DNA of 64,000 bases from Anthoceros angustus (lineage: Eukaryota; Streptophyta; Anthocerotopsida; Anthocerotales; Anthocerotaceae). The stretch lies in NCBI GenBank assembly GCA_010909165.1, contig VJWM01000197.1, positions 101,001 through 165,000 on the forward strand, given 5' to 3'. Position numbers and translations under genes: made by a program. The notes beneath the pieces are model-generated. The model did not search any database. It worked only from the letters and a program-made list of their open reading frames with translations, and was not told the origin of the DNA. The number at the start of each line of letters is the position of its first letter. Positions within the stretch are counted from its first letter, which is position 1. Below are positions 1-11,067 of this stretch, in pieces.

Positions 1-360
1 CATCGTCCTCCTCCACCACCCTTCCCAGCAGCCCCGACCTCTTGGTGGGCTGCGCGGAGGACTTGGCATTCACCTGCCCCCGGGGTGGAAGCTGCCCGGA
101 AACGGACACCGACTTCCGCCCCGATCTCTCCATCCCATCTCCCGAAAACGGGCGAGGCGGATCTGCCAGCCTCGACCTCGACTTCAACCTCCCCAACGCG
201 CTGAACCTTGACGGGGACTTCACCACACCAACCGCCTCCCTCGTCTCCCCGAGAGCTGAGCCGCCGGGGGTGACAACCGTCCCTTGGAATGCTGCTCGCG
301 GCCTCCATCTCCCTCACCGGGAAGCCCCAGCGCCGCCACGCCCCACCCGCAGCTTCCGGC
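1..360 (-). repeat. partial second copy of MscS-like N-terminal coding DNA
   Basis: This block is nearly identical to 1429-1795, which encodes the cytosolic N-terminal part of the MscS-like gene just upstream on the minus strand. Identity stops abruptly near 360: the next bases belong to a later exon of the channel gene here, but to more N-terminal coding sequence in the other copy. The two copies differ by small indels, for example in the C/G run near 80 versus 1507. The block may be the start of a tandem gene copy that continues beyond the window, an internal duplication, or a mis-assembly. Confidence 0.8.
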
Positions 361-2688
361 AGCTTTCGCCACTCGCTCGTAATATCCTGTTCCTTCTCGT
401 CCCCTTCGGCAACCGTTTCGTCCAAGGTCTGAGCCAGTGTGGAGATGCCTGTTTGCCGGACGATGTTAATTAGCCGCTTCATGTTCCAGGCCGACACGTT
501 ACTGGCATTGAGCTTGTGCAGCTTTGAGATGTTGATGGTCTCCTCCACGGGTCCGGCTTTCTTGGGATCCGTGGGCAGTCTCCGGCTCCTGCTGATCCTG
601 CCAGTGAGTCAAACAGCAGCCACAACACAAGGTAAGCAAATTTTAGACACCATTGTCACCTCAAGCTTCCCCCCAAACCACAACAGACTCCCATAGATGC
701 CATACCCTGCGCTTCTGGCAAACGGATGACTGCTGGCGGCGTTAGTTCCAGCAGAGACGACCTCAGGCAGGCCTGTGGCAACAGCACCAGCCTCCTTGAG
801 CCCAGCCACCTCCTCCATCAGCTTCTTCTCATCGTCCAAAGCCTCCTGGATCTCCAGCACCGGAGGCCCCGACAGCGTCTCCAGAATATACTGGTTGAAG
901 AGACTCTCCTGGATCCTCTCAGTAATGGCTCACATGGAATGACGAAGCCAGGATCTTGACCAGGAAGGTCTTGAGCAGTATCAGGAACGCACCAATGAGA
1001 AAGCACACCAGCACCTTAGTCACGTATGACAGTATCTTGGAATCCGTGGACGACACATTAGGATTGATAATCATGTACCAGGCCAGCAGCACCCAGGCCA
1101 GCCACAGACAATTCTGCACCCCTTCCTCAACCCATACACGAAGTACAGCACCTTCTTCCTCAGCAGAAAGTTTCTCTCAACGAAGAACACCACAAACTTG
1201 ATCAACCACCCAGATATGAGCCGCCCACAAAACACCACCAACACCACCAAACTCCACTTCCACAACGCCAGCCCCCACCACTGCCTGCTCCTCATAGCCG
1301 GAATAGTCAGGCTCCCAATCAACGCCCCGATGAAGACGAAAAACGCTGCCCACTGTAGAAACACCCACACCCCCAACTTGTACCGCTTCCTATACTTGTC
1401 GGGGAAATCAGCATCCTTGAAGGGATCATCATCGTCCTCCTCCACCACCCTTCCCAGCAGCCCCGACCTCTTGGTGGGCTGCGCGGAGGACTTGGCATTC
1501 ACCTGCCCTGGGTGGAAGCTGCCCGAAAACGGACACCGACTTCCGCCCCGATCTCTCCATCCCATCTCCCGAAAACGGGCGAGGCGGATCTGCCAGCCTC
1601 GACCTCGACTTCAACCTCCCCAACGCGCTGAACCTTGACGGGGACTTCACCACACCAACCGCCTCCCTCGTCTCCCCCGAGAGCTGAGCCGCCGGGGGAG
1701 TGACAACCCCGTCCCTTGGAATGCTGCTCGCGGCCTCCATCTCCCTCACCGGGGAAGCCCCAGCGCCGCCACGCCCCACCCGCAGCTTCCCGGCCACAGC
1801 CTCCCGCATCTCGGACGGGGACACGAAGGAGGGATCGATATACTCCGGCACGTCCACCCGATGCTCCAGCGGCGGGCTCGCCTCCGGGTCCTGCCCTGGG
1901 CCAACCCCGCCATCTCCACCCTTCTCCACATTCTCCGGCAACGCCGACAGCGTCCTCGCCGGGGCTCGTCCTGGCCCACTCCGGGAGCAGCGTCAGCTCC
2001 TCCATGTCCAGATCGTAGTCCAGCCCCAGCTCCCCGAGTCCTTCTGCCTCCGCAGAAACTCCCCGATCACTCGCGAGGTGGGATCCTGCTGCGCCACCCG
2101 AAGTCGAAGCTCTTGCTCCTCCTCTTGGACGGAGTCTCCTTCCAATCCTTCCGCACTCGTGCTCTCCACCCGCCTCTCCACCCGGCTCTCCGAGAAGGGC
2201 TGCTCCTGCCCGAAGTCGTAACTCGACTCCCGCCACATCCCGCCCTGGCCGCCATTGCCGTTCCCCGCGCTGGAGGACCTCACTCTGGGCGATGTCACCC
2301 CGGCCTCCTTCCTCTCTCCCTTCGCCTTCACCTCAGCCGCGGCCATCTCCCCGCTCGCAGAGGCAGACCCAGACGCAGACCCAGACGCAGACCCACCCAG
2401 CCCCCGTACTTCCGAGGAGCTGTCCTCGCCGCTGCTGTCATCGCTGTCCCCGCTGTGGCTCCCCGTGAGCTGCTCGTACTGCTTCCTCCCGCCCTTCTTC
2501 CCCAAGGCTTTGATCCGCTCCATCCCACCCACGTCGGGCTTCAGCTCCTGCTCTCCCCGCTCCCGGGGCTCTTGGAAGCCGTCGAGGTAGCTCAGAAACG
2601 TGTTGCTCTCCAGGTCCAGGGAGGTGGCTCTCAGGCATTCCCGCTTGCCGGCCTCGGAGCTGAGGTACACCACCTGCTGCCGGCCCAT
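361..2688 (-). pseudogene. MscS-like (MSL) mechanosensitive ion channel, disrupted and 3'-incomplete
   Basis: The product resembles plant plasma-membrane MSL channels (the AtMSL4-10 group), which open under membrane tension and pass anions. The suggested start is the ATG at 2688 (MGRQQVVYLSSEAGK). A long, acidic, serine-rich cytosolic N-terminus follows (2688-1430), then hydrophobic helices between about 1370 and 940 with family-like stretches such as KYRKRYKLGVWVFLQW and KILASSFHV. The soluble stretch RIQESLFNQYILETLSGPP lies near 930-860. A separate exon at about 600-361 carries KLHKLNASNVSAWNMKRLI, after an acceptor ending at 601. The frame must change near 2035, 1940, 1507, 1124 and 930; the 1124 break sits in a short G run. 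The last pore helix and the MscS beta domain are missing because the exon joins the duplicated N-terminal block at 360. It is either a decayed gene or a real gene with consensus errors. Family assignment is firm; functionality is doubtful. Confidence 0.8.
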
Positions 2689-3834
2689 CCGACCCAACAC
2701 CCTTCCCTGCCTGTACAAAGGACGACGCACGGCAACAATGTGAGCTGGGCAATGCAATGTACCGCAATTCAATGCGATGGAGAGTGCAATGTGATGCAAT
2801 GCGGTGAAGGGGGAGGTAGGGCCTAGTATGGAGAGGGCTTGGAGGATGCATGCGCAATGTGGGGTAACAGTGGAGAGGGGTCGGGGGGGCTGGGGGGACC
2901 TTGCCTTGATTTGTGCAGCGCCGTGCGGACTCCATGGCCGAAGTGGGCGCTCACAGCACAGAAGCACGGTGGGCGGGAGGGCGAGTAGGCAGGAAATAGA
3001 GGAATGCGGTGGGAATGGCGGGGGCCGCAGGTGGCTGGGCGGCCCAATTATGGCAACAATGCCGCGGACAGCGCACCTCTATGTACACCAACACCTGCCT
3101 GCTTTGGGGCGGCTTTGGGCACGCCCGCCGATGCCAGGAGCCCGGGCTGGGCGGCGGGGGCCGGGCCAGCCCGGGCCGGGCTGCCCGCCGGATCCCATCG
3201 TTGCCCCGCCCCGCCGATAGATAGGCGACAACGGTGTGACCGTTATTGTCGTTGTCGGTCAGCGTCCCATGCGGGCTGCCACCAGACCGACATACGTACA
3301 CTAGGCTTCTTTCTCGTTTTTAGCCTGCGGGGTTCGCCGGGTGCCCACCTTTTATTCGCATCCCAGACGTTGTGTGCAACGATCATAATTGGGGGGGGGC
3401 ATCAAACTCGGCTTCGCCAATGAATCCCTGTTTCATGGCCGAAATACAGTACAAAGGTTATCCGGGTCGGCGTCTCGCACAAACGGGAAACGACTCAAAT
3501 CCGGCTTCCTCCACCACGCGCCGCTGGTGCTTGCTTGGGCTGACATGCGTGTGTGCGAGTCGGGTGCGAGTCTACAGTCCTTCCTTGCAGCCCTACTGGA
3601 GCTATGGCGCCTAGGTCAAGCGATGACAGTGGATCTAGGACTACATTGTTTTGATTTATTTTCAAAATACCAAATTAAAAAAAAAAATCTAGGACTACAG
3701 GGCGGAGCGGGATCGCACACTGCTCATAGCGCCATCTTTTGTTGTGGAAGCTTTTACCTTGCCTACATTGAACGGCTACTACCTCAACAAGGACGATCCA
3801 CTTCTACGTGACCTCTCAAGGAGGTGTGTGTGAA
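2689..3834. other. no gene recognised; GC-rich upstream region of the MSL gene
   Basis: This contains a degenerate GCAATG-type repeat at about 2745-2815, a very GC-rich stretch at 3130-3220, and AT-richer sequence from 3640 on. An open frame runs upstream of the MSL start without a convincing in-frame ATG. The 5' leader or promoter probably lies here, but I see no clear TATA box. Confidence 0.5.
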
Positions 3835-3884
3835 AAGAAGAACAAGAAGAATTTTAATGAAGTCCACTAAGGACGGATTTCCGT
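3835..3884 (-). repeat. dispersed repeat, inverted partner of 56010-56060
   Basis: Bases 3861-3884 are the exact reverse complement of 56010-56033 (24 of 24). Similarity continues into an adjacent GAA-rich tract. The two copies lie about 52 kb apart in opposite orientation, so this looks like the end of a dispersed element. Confidence 0.7.
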
Positions 3885-3971
3885 AATGGGATTGAAATAT
3901 AGCAACTACATAGATTATGGTAAAATGATCTCGATGAATGTGAAGGTAAAATCAAACAAGACAAATAATCT

Positions 3972-5149
3972 TCAATCAATCAACATATCAATGAAAATGC
4001 GTGAACCGGGGCTAAACACCACCCATTCATCCCCACAAAAAAAAGCCGCTTGATCTGCCGCACGAGCGGCTCTGAAAGCGAGTAACTTCTCCTTCTTAAT
4101 CTTCCATTGCAATGGTGTAAGATTCTCATTGGTATAAAACTGAGTTGTCCATGACTTAGACCTAGCCTTCATAACCTGGATGCGCTCATTCATAATCAAT
4201 ATGCATGTGCTTTCTACCAAGTTCATTTCCAAGCCAAAAGGCTTGAGGAACGACCACATCGACCTCTAGCTTATTGAAAAACTTCTTTGCAGCCACAAGT
4301 GGTGCAACAATGTCATTACCAAGACCAGAAATTCTCAAGTTCAAAGCACGACGAGCACGGTCTGCCGTCAATATTATGTTGCCACCAGAACAAGAAGGAG
4401 CAGGGGGATCATTAACCCCCAAGACGTTTTTACCTCTAAGCTTCTCCAAATATGTAGGTAAAACTTATTTCGTTGGAGTAAAATGATTATTCTCTATGGA
4501 GGAGAAAGCCTAGTAAAATTTACTACATGATTATCCTCTATGGTCCGTGAAAAAACTTCATTTTGTAACCCTTACTCCACCAACCTTTCCGAGAGTCTTA
4601 CAACCTAATCGTCCAAACCCTGTAACTTTTTGGCCATATAACTATGCATTTTTTCCCTCTGTACATGAATAAGCTCGAGAATAACCTTCTTGTAGCCTTC
4701 CAAACTAGATAGCAAATCGGCCTTCGACAAGCAACCCATACAAGGAATAGGAATTTGCCAGGCATTGACTTGCAAAAGCAATCAAACTTGACCTGGAAAG
4801 ATGCCATGGACACGAAATCCTCCACCAACGTTTCAACATCCTTTTCTTTCTTAGTAATACCCCCGAAGATGGAGTAGGCCTGCTTGGTCGAGGTGGGGGC
4901 CGTGCCTACCGCCATGGGGGGGTTTGGTTGCTATATGTTCGTCGTGTCGTCTGAGGACCTCCGAACGGGCACCCGCTCGCCCGACTCTTCTTGATCCGAT
5001 AATTCGATGACACTCCCCTTCCACTGAGAGGAACTTGCCTCGTGCTGCTCCTGCCGCCTTTCTCTCTCTCTAGCTCGGAGGGCGCGCAATGTCACCGAAT
5101 CCTCTCCACTGGATGGTTCATCTTTAACAGCCGCACGCCCTCTGCGCAT
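3972..5149 (-). mobile_element. retroelement ORF1-like protein remnant (L1-ORF1/transposase-22-like)
   Basis: Read on the minus strand, a charged N-terminus (5149-4931, MRRGRAAVKDEPSSGED) is followed by a helical section (4915-4600). Next comes a coiled-coil-like piece around 4680-4600 containing MHSYMAKKLQG, which requires frame changes. An RRM-like section (4440-4200) contains LRISGLGNDIVAP, AKKFFNKLEV and QAFWLG. The end (4190-3972) contains FYTNENLTPLQWKIKKEK and a closing FFCGDEWVVFSPG. Coiled coil, RRM, then a C-terminal domain with an LTP...AAR...AFF pattern is the layout of L1-type ORF1 RNA-binding proteins. Several stops and frame breaks mean it is inactive. No reverse transcriptase follows on this strand. 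It is flanked upstream by a primer-binding-site-like sequence, which is unusual for a LINE. Confidence 0.5.
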
Positions 5150-5201
5150 TCAAACTTTACCCTACCGATTCTATATTACAGTGAAACTGTGGTAACGATA
5201 A

Positions 5202-5222
5202 CAATCCCCGGCAATGGAGCCA
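5202..5222 (-). other. primer-binding-site-like sequence (tRNA-Asp type)
   Basis: The minus strand reads TGGCTCCATTGCCGGGGA. This differs at two positions from TGGCGCCGTTGCCGGGGA, the complement of the plant tRNA-Asp 3' end used as primer-binding site by several plant gypsy lineages. It lies about 50 bases upstream of the start of the minus-strand ORF at 5149, the expected spacing for a PBS and leader. Upstream sequence (5223-5400) would then be LTR, but no second LTR copy was found. Confidence 0.5.
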
Positions 5223-5559
5223 AAATGTGAGCGGACTTGCGCAGACGGACTAGCCCGGCGCACACTAAATCCCGTATCGTGTAGTACAAGGTTCGATCCC
5301 AAGGGAATGTTTCACACCATCCGCTTACAAATTACCTTCTCAGAACTCTTAACACAACCTCTATAGCCCATGAGCTTGTCGAATCAAGATCATGTTGCAA
5401 TTTTCTAATGATAACATCTTGACTATCAGATCTCTTATCTATAAGATCATCTATTACGGAATTGACCTCATCCTTCTGGCCCTCCTCATCCACCTCGTCC
5501 TCCGAGTCCCATGCCAAAGATTGGTGCTTAGCCAAAAGAGACTCATACCTGATCCGGTG

Positions 5560-6400
5560 TTGGAGGCGAACGACTGGACAAAGGAGAGTCCAGCAGTGGT
5601 TACGAGGCGAGAGGAGGCTGAACCACTCGCAGAGGGAGGTGGAGACCCTACGTTTCCACCAGACATCAGCAAGGAAGTTGCGGTGATGTTGGAAGGTGAA
5701 CTAAGGAGGCTGACTCAGCGACCGAAAAAGGTTTCTTTTGCTGAATCTGCAATAAGCGACCCGGTGGAAGACCAGAAGCAGGCACGAGAAGAGGCGCCGA
5801 GTGAGGAACAACCAAGAGGGACGCTGTTGCGCCACTCGCTAGTACTGAGACCGCAAGAAGGGTTCTAGCATCAAATATTTCCAGCTTTGCGGACGCGCTA
5901 CTTGATCAGGAGTTTGTAGTGAGCTTGACACAGCTCTTGGCGAAGAGCCCAAGATCTAGGAAGATCGTTAAGGAGGCGATACGGGGGATACCAGAGCCAC
6001 TAGAGGTAAGGAGAATGCAAGTGGAAGTTAACGCGGTGGAATTGGTTGATTGTGGGGCTAGCAGGGTGTTTAGTGCCAGATGTCCCTTTGGACACAGGAT
6101 CTGGAGTGAATTTGATGACCGAAGAAACAGGACATCGACTTGGGTTTACGAAATTCAGTCTCATTCGTGTCCAGACCAAGAGAAAGCCTTTGGGGGTGCT
6201 GTGCAACATCCCCACGGTGATTGGAGGCATCACCTTCAATCTGACCAACATTATGATGCGACCAGTTACAGACTTGGGGTACAAGGTACTTCTTGGGAGG
6301 CCGTGGCTGTATGGGACAGTTTGCATCTTTGATTTTGGGAGGCATGGAGTTACTTTCAGGTCGAGCAGGACAGATCCTGCGAAGACAGCATTCGTATCGT
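5560..6400 (+). pseudogene. gypsy gag-pol linker and aspartic protease
   Basis: A charged linker (5560-5868, containing PKKVSFAESAISD) precedes a retropepsin-like domain. The catalytic region DTGSGVNLM is read at 6095-6130, followed by PTVIGGITFNL and the fold-closing VLLGRPWLYG near 6280-6310. The protease would cleave the Gag-Pol polyprotein inside the particle. The linker and protease lie in different frames (breaks near 5868 and 6050), so the polyprotein is not intact. After VLLGRPWLYG the frame runs on into a poorly conserved spacer up to the reverse transcriptase. Confidence 0.8.
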
Positions 6401-6685
6401 GGAGCAGATCACCTTACGAACGGGATACACTTCAGGGAGCACGGGCGAAAGTTCGTCCGGGAGCAATTTGGCTTACCAAGGACCAGCCAAGGCAGTCGAG
6501 ATGGTGTATGGGGGACAGGAGATCCCATGTTTTCATACTGACGTACTGGAGGAAGAAGATTTGCACAAGGATGAGGAGCACCGAGAGGGCAGCCTTTTGG
6601 AAGGGTCATGCCTATGATCACGACTTTCCAGAGGAAGGATCAGGCACGAGTGTGGGCGGTGTTTTCAACGCTGTGAGAGGAGTTT

Positions 6686-8105
6686 ATGTGGATCCCGCGC
6701 GTGGAGGATATGGAGTTGAAGCCGGGCAAAAGTGTGAAAGTTTCCAAGTATCTCAGCCCGACGGAGCGAGAGGAATTGAAGGCCTTACTAAAGAAGTACA
6801 TCGATGTATTTTCCTTTAAGGTCACTGATATGACTGGGATTCTTGAAGAGCTAGGAATTCATCGCATTGACCTCAAGGAGGGAAGCACGCCAGTTCGAGT
6901 GAAGCAGTACCGTCTCAATCCCAAGTACTCCATGGTTGTGAAGGCAGTTCTCACCAGCGAATGGGTGGCGCCCATCGTGGTGGTTCCCAAGAAGCAACAA
7001 GGCAAGGTTCGTGTTTGTCAAGATGTCAGGAGGCTCAACGAAGCGACGAAGAAGGACCACCATCCACTACCCTTCATGGACAGCGTTTTGGACACGGTGG
7101 CGGGTCATGAGATGTACAGTTTTCTAGATGGCTATTCTGGTTACAATCAAATCACGCTGCGCAAGGAGGATCAAGATAAGACCACTTTCACCACGGATTG
7201 GGGGACGTTTGCTTACGCCAAGCTTCCATTCGGACTCTGCAATGCCCTTGCAACCTTCCAACGAGTGGTAAACACTAACTTTAGAGATTTTCTTTGCAAG
7301 TTTATGGAAGTGTTTCTTGATGATTTTTGAGTCTTTGGGAGGCAACAATCACATTGGGAACATCTGAGCCGGTGTTTTCAACGTTGCTGTGAGACCAACC
7401 TAAAACTTCACCCTGGAAAGTGTTTTTTCGGGATGACGGAGGGGATTCTCCTCGCCCATCGAGTTTCAGCATGAGGACTCCAAGTGGACATGGAGAAAGT
7501 CAAGGTGATCGCAGAGATGGATGCACCTCAGACAGTCAGGCAGGTCAGAGCTTTCATAGGGTTAGTCGGCTATTACAGGAGATTCGTCAAAGATTTTGCA
7601 AGAAGGCAGCCGTCCTAACCCAGCTCACAAAGAAGGACGTAGCATTTGAGTGGACAGCGGAAAGAGAAGAAGCGTTTCAACAACTAAAGAGGAGTTTGGT
7701 GGAGGCACCCACCTTGAGACCACCAAATTGGGAACAGCCATTTCACGTGTACGTGGATGTGTCTGCGTATGCGCTTGGGGCTATTCTGAGCCAGAAGGAC
7801 GAAGAGAAGAGGGATCATCCTATCTTCTACGCGGGCAGGCAGTTGACTGACGCGGAGAGAAATTATTCTACGACTGAGAGGGATGCATTGGGAATCATCT
7901 TCGCATGCAAGAAGTTTCGTCACTACCTCTTGGCCTGCAAGGTAACCTTCCACGTTGATCATTTTGTTGAAGTACCTAGTGAACAAGCGGATTTGTCGGG
8001 AAGAATTGCTCGATGGATTCTTTTTCTTTGCAAGAATTTGATTTTGATGTTGAGACACGAGCGGGTAAGAGACACATCAACGCAGATTTCATCTCGAGGT
8101 TGAGA
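6686..8105 (+). pseudogene. gypsy reverse transcriptase and RNase H
   Basis: The RT begins with a conserved entry segment (LSPTEREELKALLKKY, then VKQYRLNPKY). It continues with WVAPIVVVPKK, VCQDVRRLNEATKKDHHPLP, FLDGYSGYNQI and LPFGLCNALATFQR, and reaches the active site VFLDDF at 7303-7326, a variant of the usual YxDD. A TGA at 7328-7330 interrupts the frame immediately after the active site. RT thumb, connection and RNase H follow at 7420-8100: FRDDG-like frame-shifted sequence, then FEWTAEREEAFQQLK, FHVYVDVSAYALGAIL, and the YSTTERDALGIIFACKKFRHYLL block. The HVDH and LSGRIARW segments lie in conflicting frames near 7960-8030. Not translatable as one protein. Confidence 0.9.
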
Positions 8106-8396
8106 ACAACAGGTAAGGTCCGGGAGACGGATGATATGTTTCCTGACGAGGAGTTGGTCGCGGCATCACCGAGGAGGATGAAGAGGAAGTTCGAGCGGAG
8201 GGCGGCGGTGAGCCCCAGAGGAAGTTCGAGCGGAGGCGGAGGCGGATGAGAAGATACGAAGGTGTCTGGTGGTCCGATCGGCCGGATCTAGCCGGCGGGA
8301 GGAAGTTCAGATCGACTTCCAGGTGGACAGTCGACGGGAGAGACGCCTAACGGCGAGATAGCAGCAGCAGAGTGCGAGAATCAGGGAGGACGTGCC

Positions 8397-9754
8397 ATGA
8401 GTCCTCAACCAAGATCAGCAAGGAGCCGTGGCTCCACAAGGGCGCAACGTCGCGCCAGGTTTCGAAGGGATAGAGAAGGGCGACCGTGCGCAAGGCAGTT
8501 GCTAATGGGAGAAGTTCGAAGATTCCTGGAGTTAGGAATCATGCCCAATGGATTGAGTAGGGAAGGACGAGCAGTTTTTCTTCATAAGGTAGCCCCTTAC
8601 TGCTTGAGGAATGGAATCTTGTACAAGATGGGGGCGGATGAGAAGATACGAAGGTGTCTGGAGCTTGGAGGCGGTTTGGTGATTGAGGCTTTACATGCGG
8701 AGGCGGGGAGGCCATTACTCCGTGCAGGTCACGATTAAGAAGATTTTGGATACAGGCTTTGGGTGGACTACCATGCAACGTGATGTTTGGGATTCTATTA
8801 GGATATGCGACGCGTGTCAGCGTGTAGGGAGGCCGACACTATCCACACAGTGGCCATCGACCTACATTCTGCCACTCGCTCCTTTTGAGAAGTGGGGAAT
8901 CGACTTTGTTGGGCCAATTCGCCCACCTACCAGGTAGACTCAGAAAGCAATACATATTGGTGGCCATCGATTACTGCACCAAGATGGTAGAGGCGGAGGC
9001 GACAAGGAAGGATGATGCACCGACAGTCGCAAAATTTTTGTTTGAGAACATCATCACACGGTATGGTTGTCCCTTGGAGTTGGTGAGTGACCGAGGAACT
9101 CACTTCTTGAACACTGTCATTGAGTCGTTGACCAGCTACTTCAACATACGACACCGCAAGACAACGCCTTACAACCCGAAGGCAAATGGCCTCACGGAGA
9201 AGACCAACGGATTGCTGGGTACCATTTTGACTAAGGTGACTGTCACACACATGTATGACTGGGACACGAAGCTTCATTCAGCACTTTGGGCCTATTGAAC
9301 AACTGAAAAGGTAACCACAAAACGAACGCCCTACTACCTGACCTATGGGATGTCACCAGTGTTACCAATTGAATTTGAGATTCCAACGCATCGAATCATG
9401 GAGGACGTAAGGATGACTGTGGAGGACAGTCAAACAGCGCGATTGGAAGCTTTCGCGACTTATGAGGAGGACCGAGAGGAGGCACTTGAGGAGACCTACA
9501 AAATCCAAGAACAACGGAAGCACCGACATGACGGGAAGCTTCGAAAGTGAGAAGTGATTGTGGTAGGAGATTTGGTTTTGTTGTATGACAACCGATACTT
9601 GGATTTTCCAGGAAAGTTGAGATTGAGGAGGATGGGACCCTACAAGGTTGAGGAGGTGTATGAGAATGGGTCTGTCCAGCTGCGAGTCTCAGATGGGGAA
9701 CTCCTGCCGACGCGAGTGAACGGCTGGAAGGTCAAAAAGTATTTTCAGCCTTGA
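8397..9754 (+). pseudogene. gypsy integrase
   Basis: The zinc-binding region spans about 8600-8830 (ending WDSIRICDACQRVGRPT). The catalytic core follows with the first Asp in WGIDFVGPI (about 8895), the second in VSDRGTHFLN (about 9090) and the Glu in NGLTEKTNG (about 9195). This is the DDE set that inserts element cDNA into host DNA. TGA codons at 9296-9298 and 9548-9550 interrupt the frame. The C-terminal domain (9554-9754) has the plant gypsy pattern VGDLVLLYDNRY and RRMGPYKVEEVY, and no chromodomain. A frame change occurs near 8935. A 29-base direct repeat (8241-8269 and 8633-8661) lies around the start of this region. Confidence 0.88.
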
Positions 9755-9797
9755 GTCCTGTTGTTTGCAGGGACGCAAACAAGTGGGGAGGGGGGCA

Positions 9798-10990
9798 TGT
9801 GGAACACCGAATTTTGGGTCCACGGTTAGAAGAGAGGTGGATGCCTCCTAATTTTGTTCATATTAGTTAGGTTTCTTTTTTCTTTTCTTTTTTTCTTTTC
9901 TTACCAAGATATTATTGACGGGAAGACAGCAACGAGAAGTTGCCAGCTGAGAAGCGGGAGGACAGGATGGCAGTCCCTCGACGGGACGGACAGAACGGAG
10001 AAGAACCGGACCTAAGGAAAGGTCCGACTGCTAGTCAGGACGGAGGACTGGTCAGGAGGGTCGGAAACCTTACGCACGAGGAAGCAGATTCGCCGAATCC
10101 CGGACATGGAGTACCGAGGGTTGGTACAGCTTGGGAGCGCGGCGATCACCAGGGTCGAGTAAGGAGTAAATTCCTACTCTAGGCGAAGGGCCTTGCATAA
10201 AGGAGATTTTCGCACTGAGGCGGATAGGCGCGCGAGAGGCCGACAGGCGGAGAGGAAGGAAAGTCGCAAGAGGAGACTGGAGGGAGCGTATGCAGGACAT
10301 ATATGGAAGAATTGTCCTTGGCGCTCGGAGGAAGAAAATCGGGCGTTGTCCTTGGCCTTTGGCAAATTTCGAACAAGCTGAAGATTGGACGGCGGCGGGC
10401 GGTCTTAGGGCTGCGACGTGGTAGCGGACTGAACCCTTGTGCATGTCCCTCGATTTTTCTTTCCTTGGCCTTTGGTAGTTGGAGGACAGCTGAGATCTTT
10501 CCTTGGCCTTTGGTGGTTGAGGAATAGCTGACATTTTACTAACGGAGGGAAGAGTCCTTGGCCTTTGGATAGTAGGGGTTTTTGTCCTCGGCCTTTGGGG
10601 TTTTAAAATTCCCCCTTACAGTATATAAGGAAGAAGTTGGACAGTGATTAGTCCATTTTGGCTGATAGGAAGGACTGGAGGACGGAGCGATGAGCCTGTC
10701 GAAAACAGTCTCAAGGAACACTTGAATTTTGGAGGAGAAGCCGGCGGGAGAAGCGGAAAAAGCGAAGATGAAGGCAGCAGTCATGGAGGAGTGCGCAAGC
10801 CTTCCAGCAGCAAGGAGGGAACGGCCCCGTTGGCAAAGGAGAAGAAGAAGGAGAAGCCCGAAAAAGATCAGGCCGAGAAGGAGGGGCCAGGGTTTCTATG
10901 CTTCAGTGTACAAGTCTCTTCGAGAGACTTGTGGGATTTTTGACAGTGGGCTGCTGATGACAACGTGCAGCTACAGTGGGCTTACGATAG
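9798..10990 (+). repeat. 3' LTR of the gypsy element, with promoter elements
   Basis: A polypurine tract (9781-9795) is followed by TGTGGAACACCG, a typical LTR start. A TATA box (TATATAA, 10622-10628) lies well inside. The motif TCCTTGGCCTTTGG recurs at 10349, 10462, 10500 and 10555, with a one-base variant at 10585, just upstream of the TATA box. The 3' boundary is uncertain because no second LTR copy is present; 10990 is an estimate. The U3-like part from 9920 to 10300 is purine-rich and shows no coding pattern. Confidence 0.65.
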
Positions 10991-11067
10991 GCACTGGGCC
11001 TATTCTAATGTGGAACTAGTCGAGTCTTGCTACAAGCAACTCGAACTCACGGAGGAAGAAACGGAAA

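Larger units (their letters stand above)
5540..10990 (+). mobile_element. Ty3/gypsy LTR retrotransposon, 5'-truncated, with 3' LTR
   Basis: Domain order is protease, reverse transcriptase, RNase H, integrase, then a polypurine tract and LTR, which defines Ty3/gypsy. The 5' LTR and most of gag are missing: the element joins unrelated sequence near 5400-5540. No chromodomain follows the integrase C-terminus. Multiple frame breaks plus TGA codons at 7328, 9296 and 9548 make it non-autonomous. A related minus-strand copy lies at 29384-30620 and shares the integrase tail LPTRVNGW. Confidence 0.9.

Noticed and set aside
5285-5320. GGTTCGATCCC, resembling a tRNA B box
   Set aside because: No A box or cloverleaf could be built around it. 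A similar CTTGGGA-CGAA motif recurs in retrotransposon leaders (14950, 16950, 19030), so it is element sequence.
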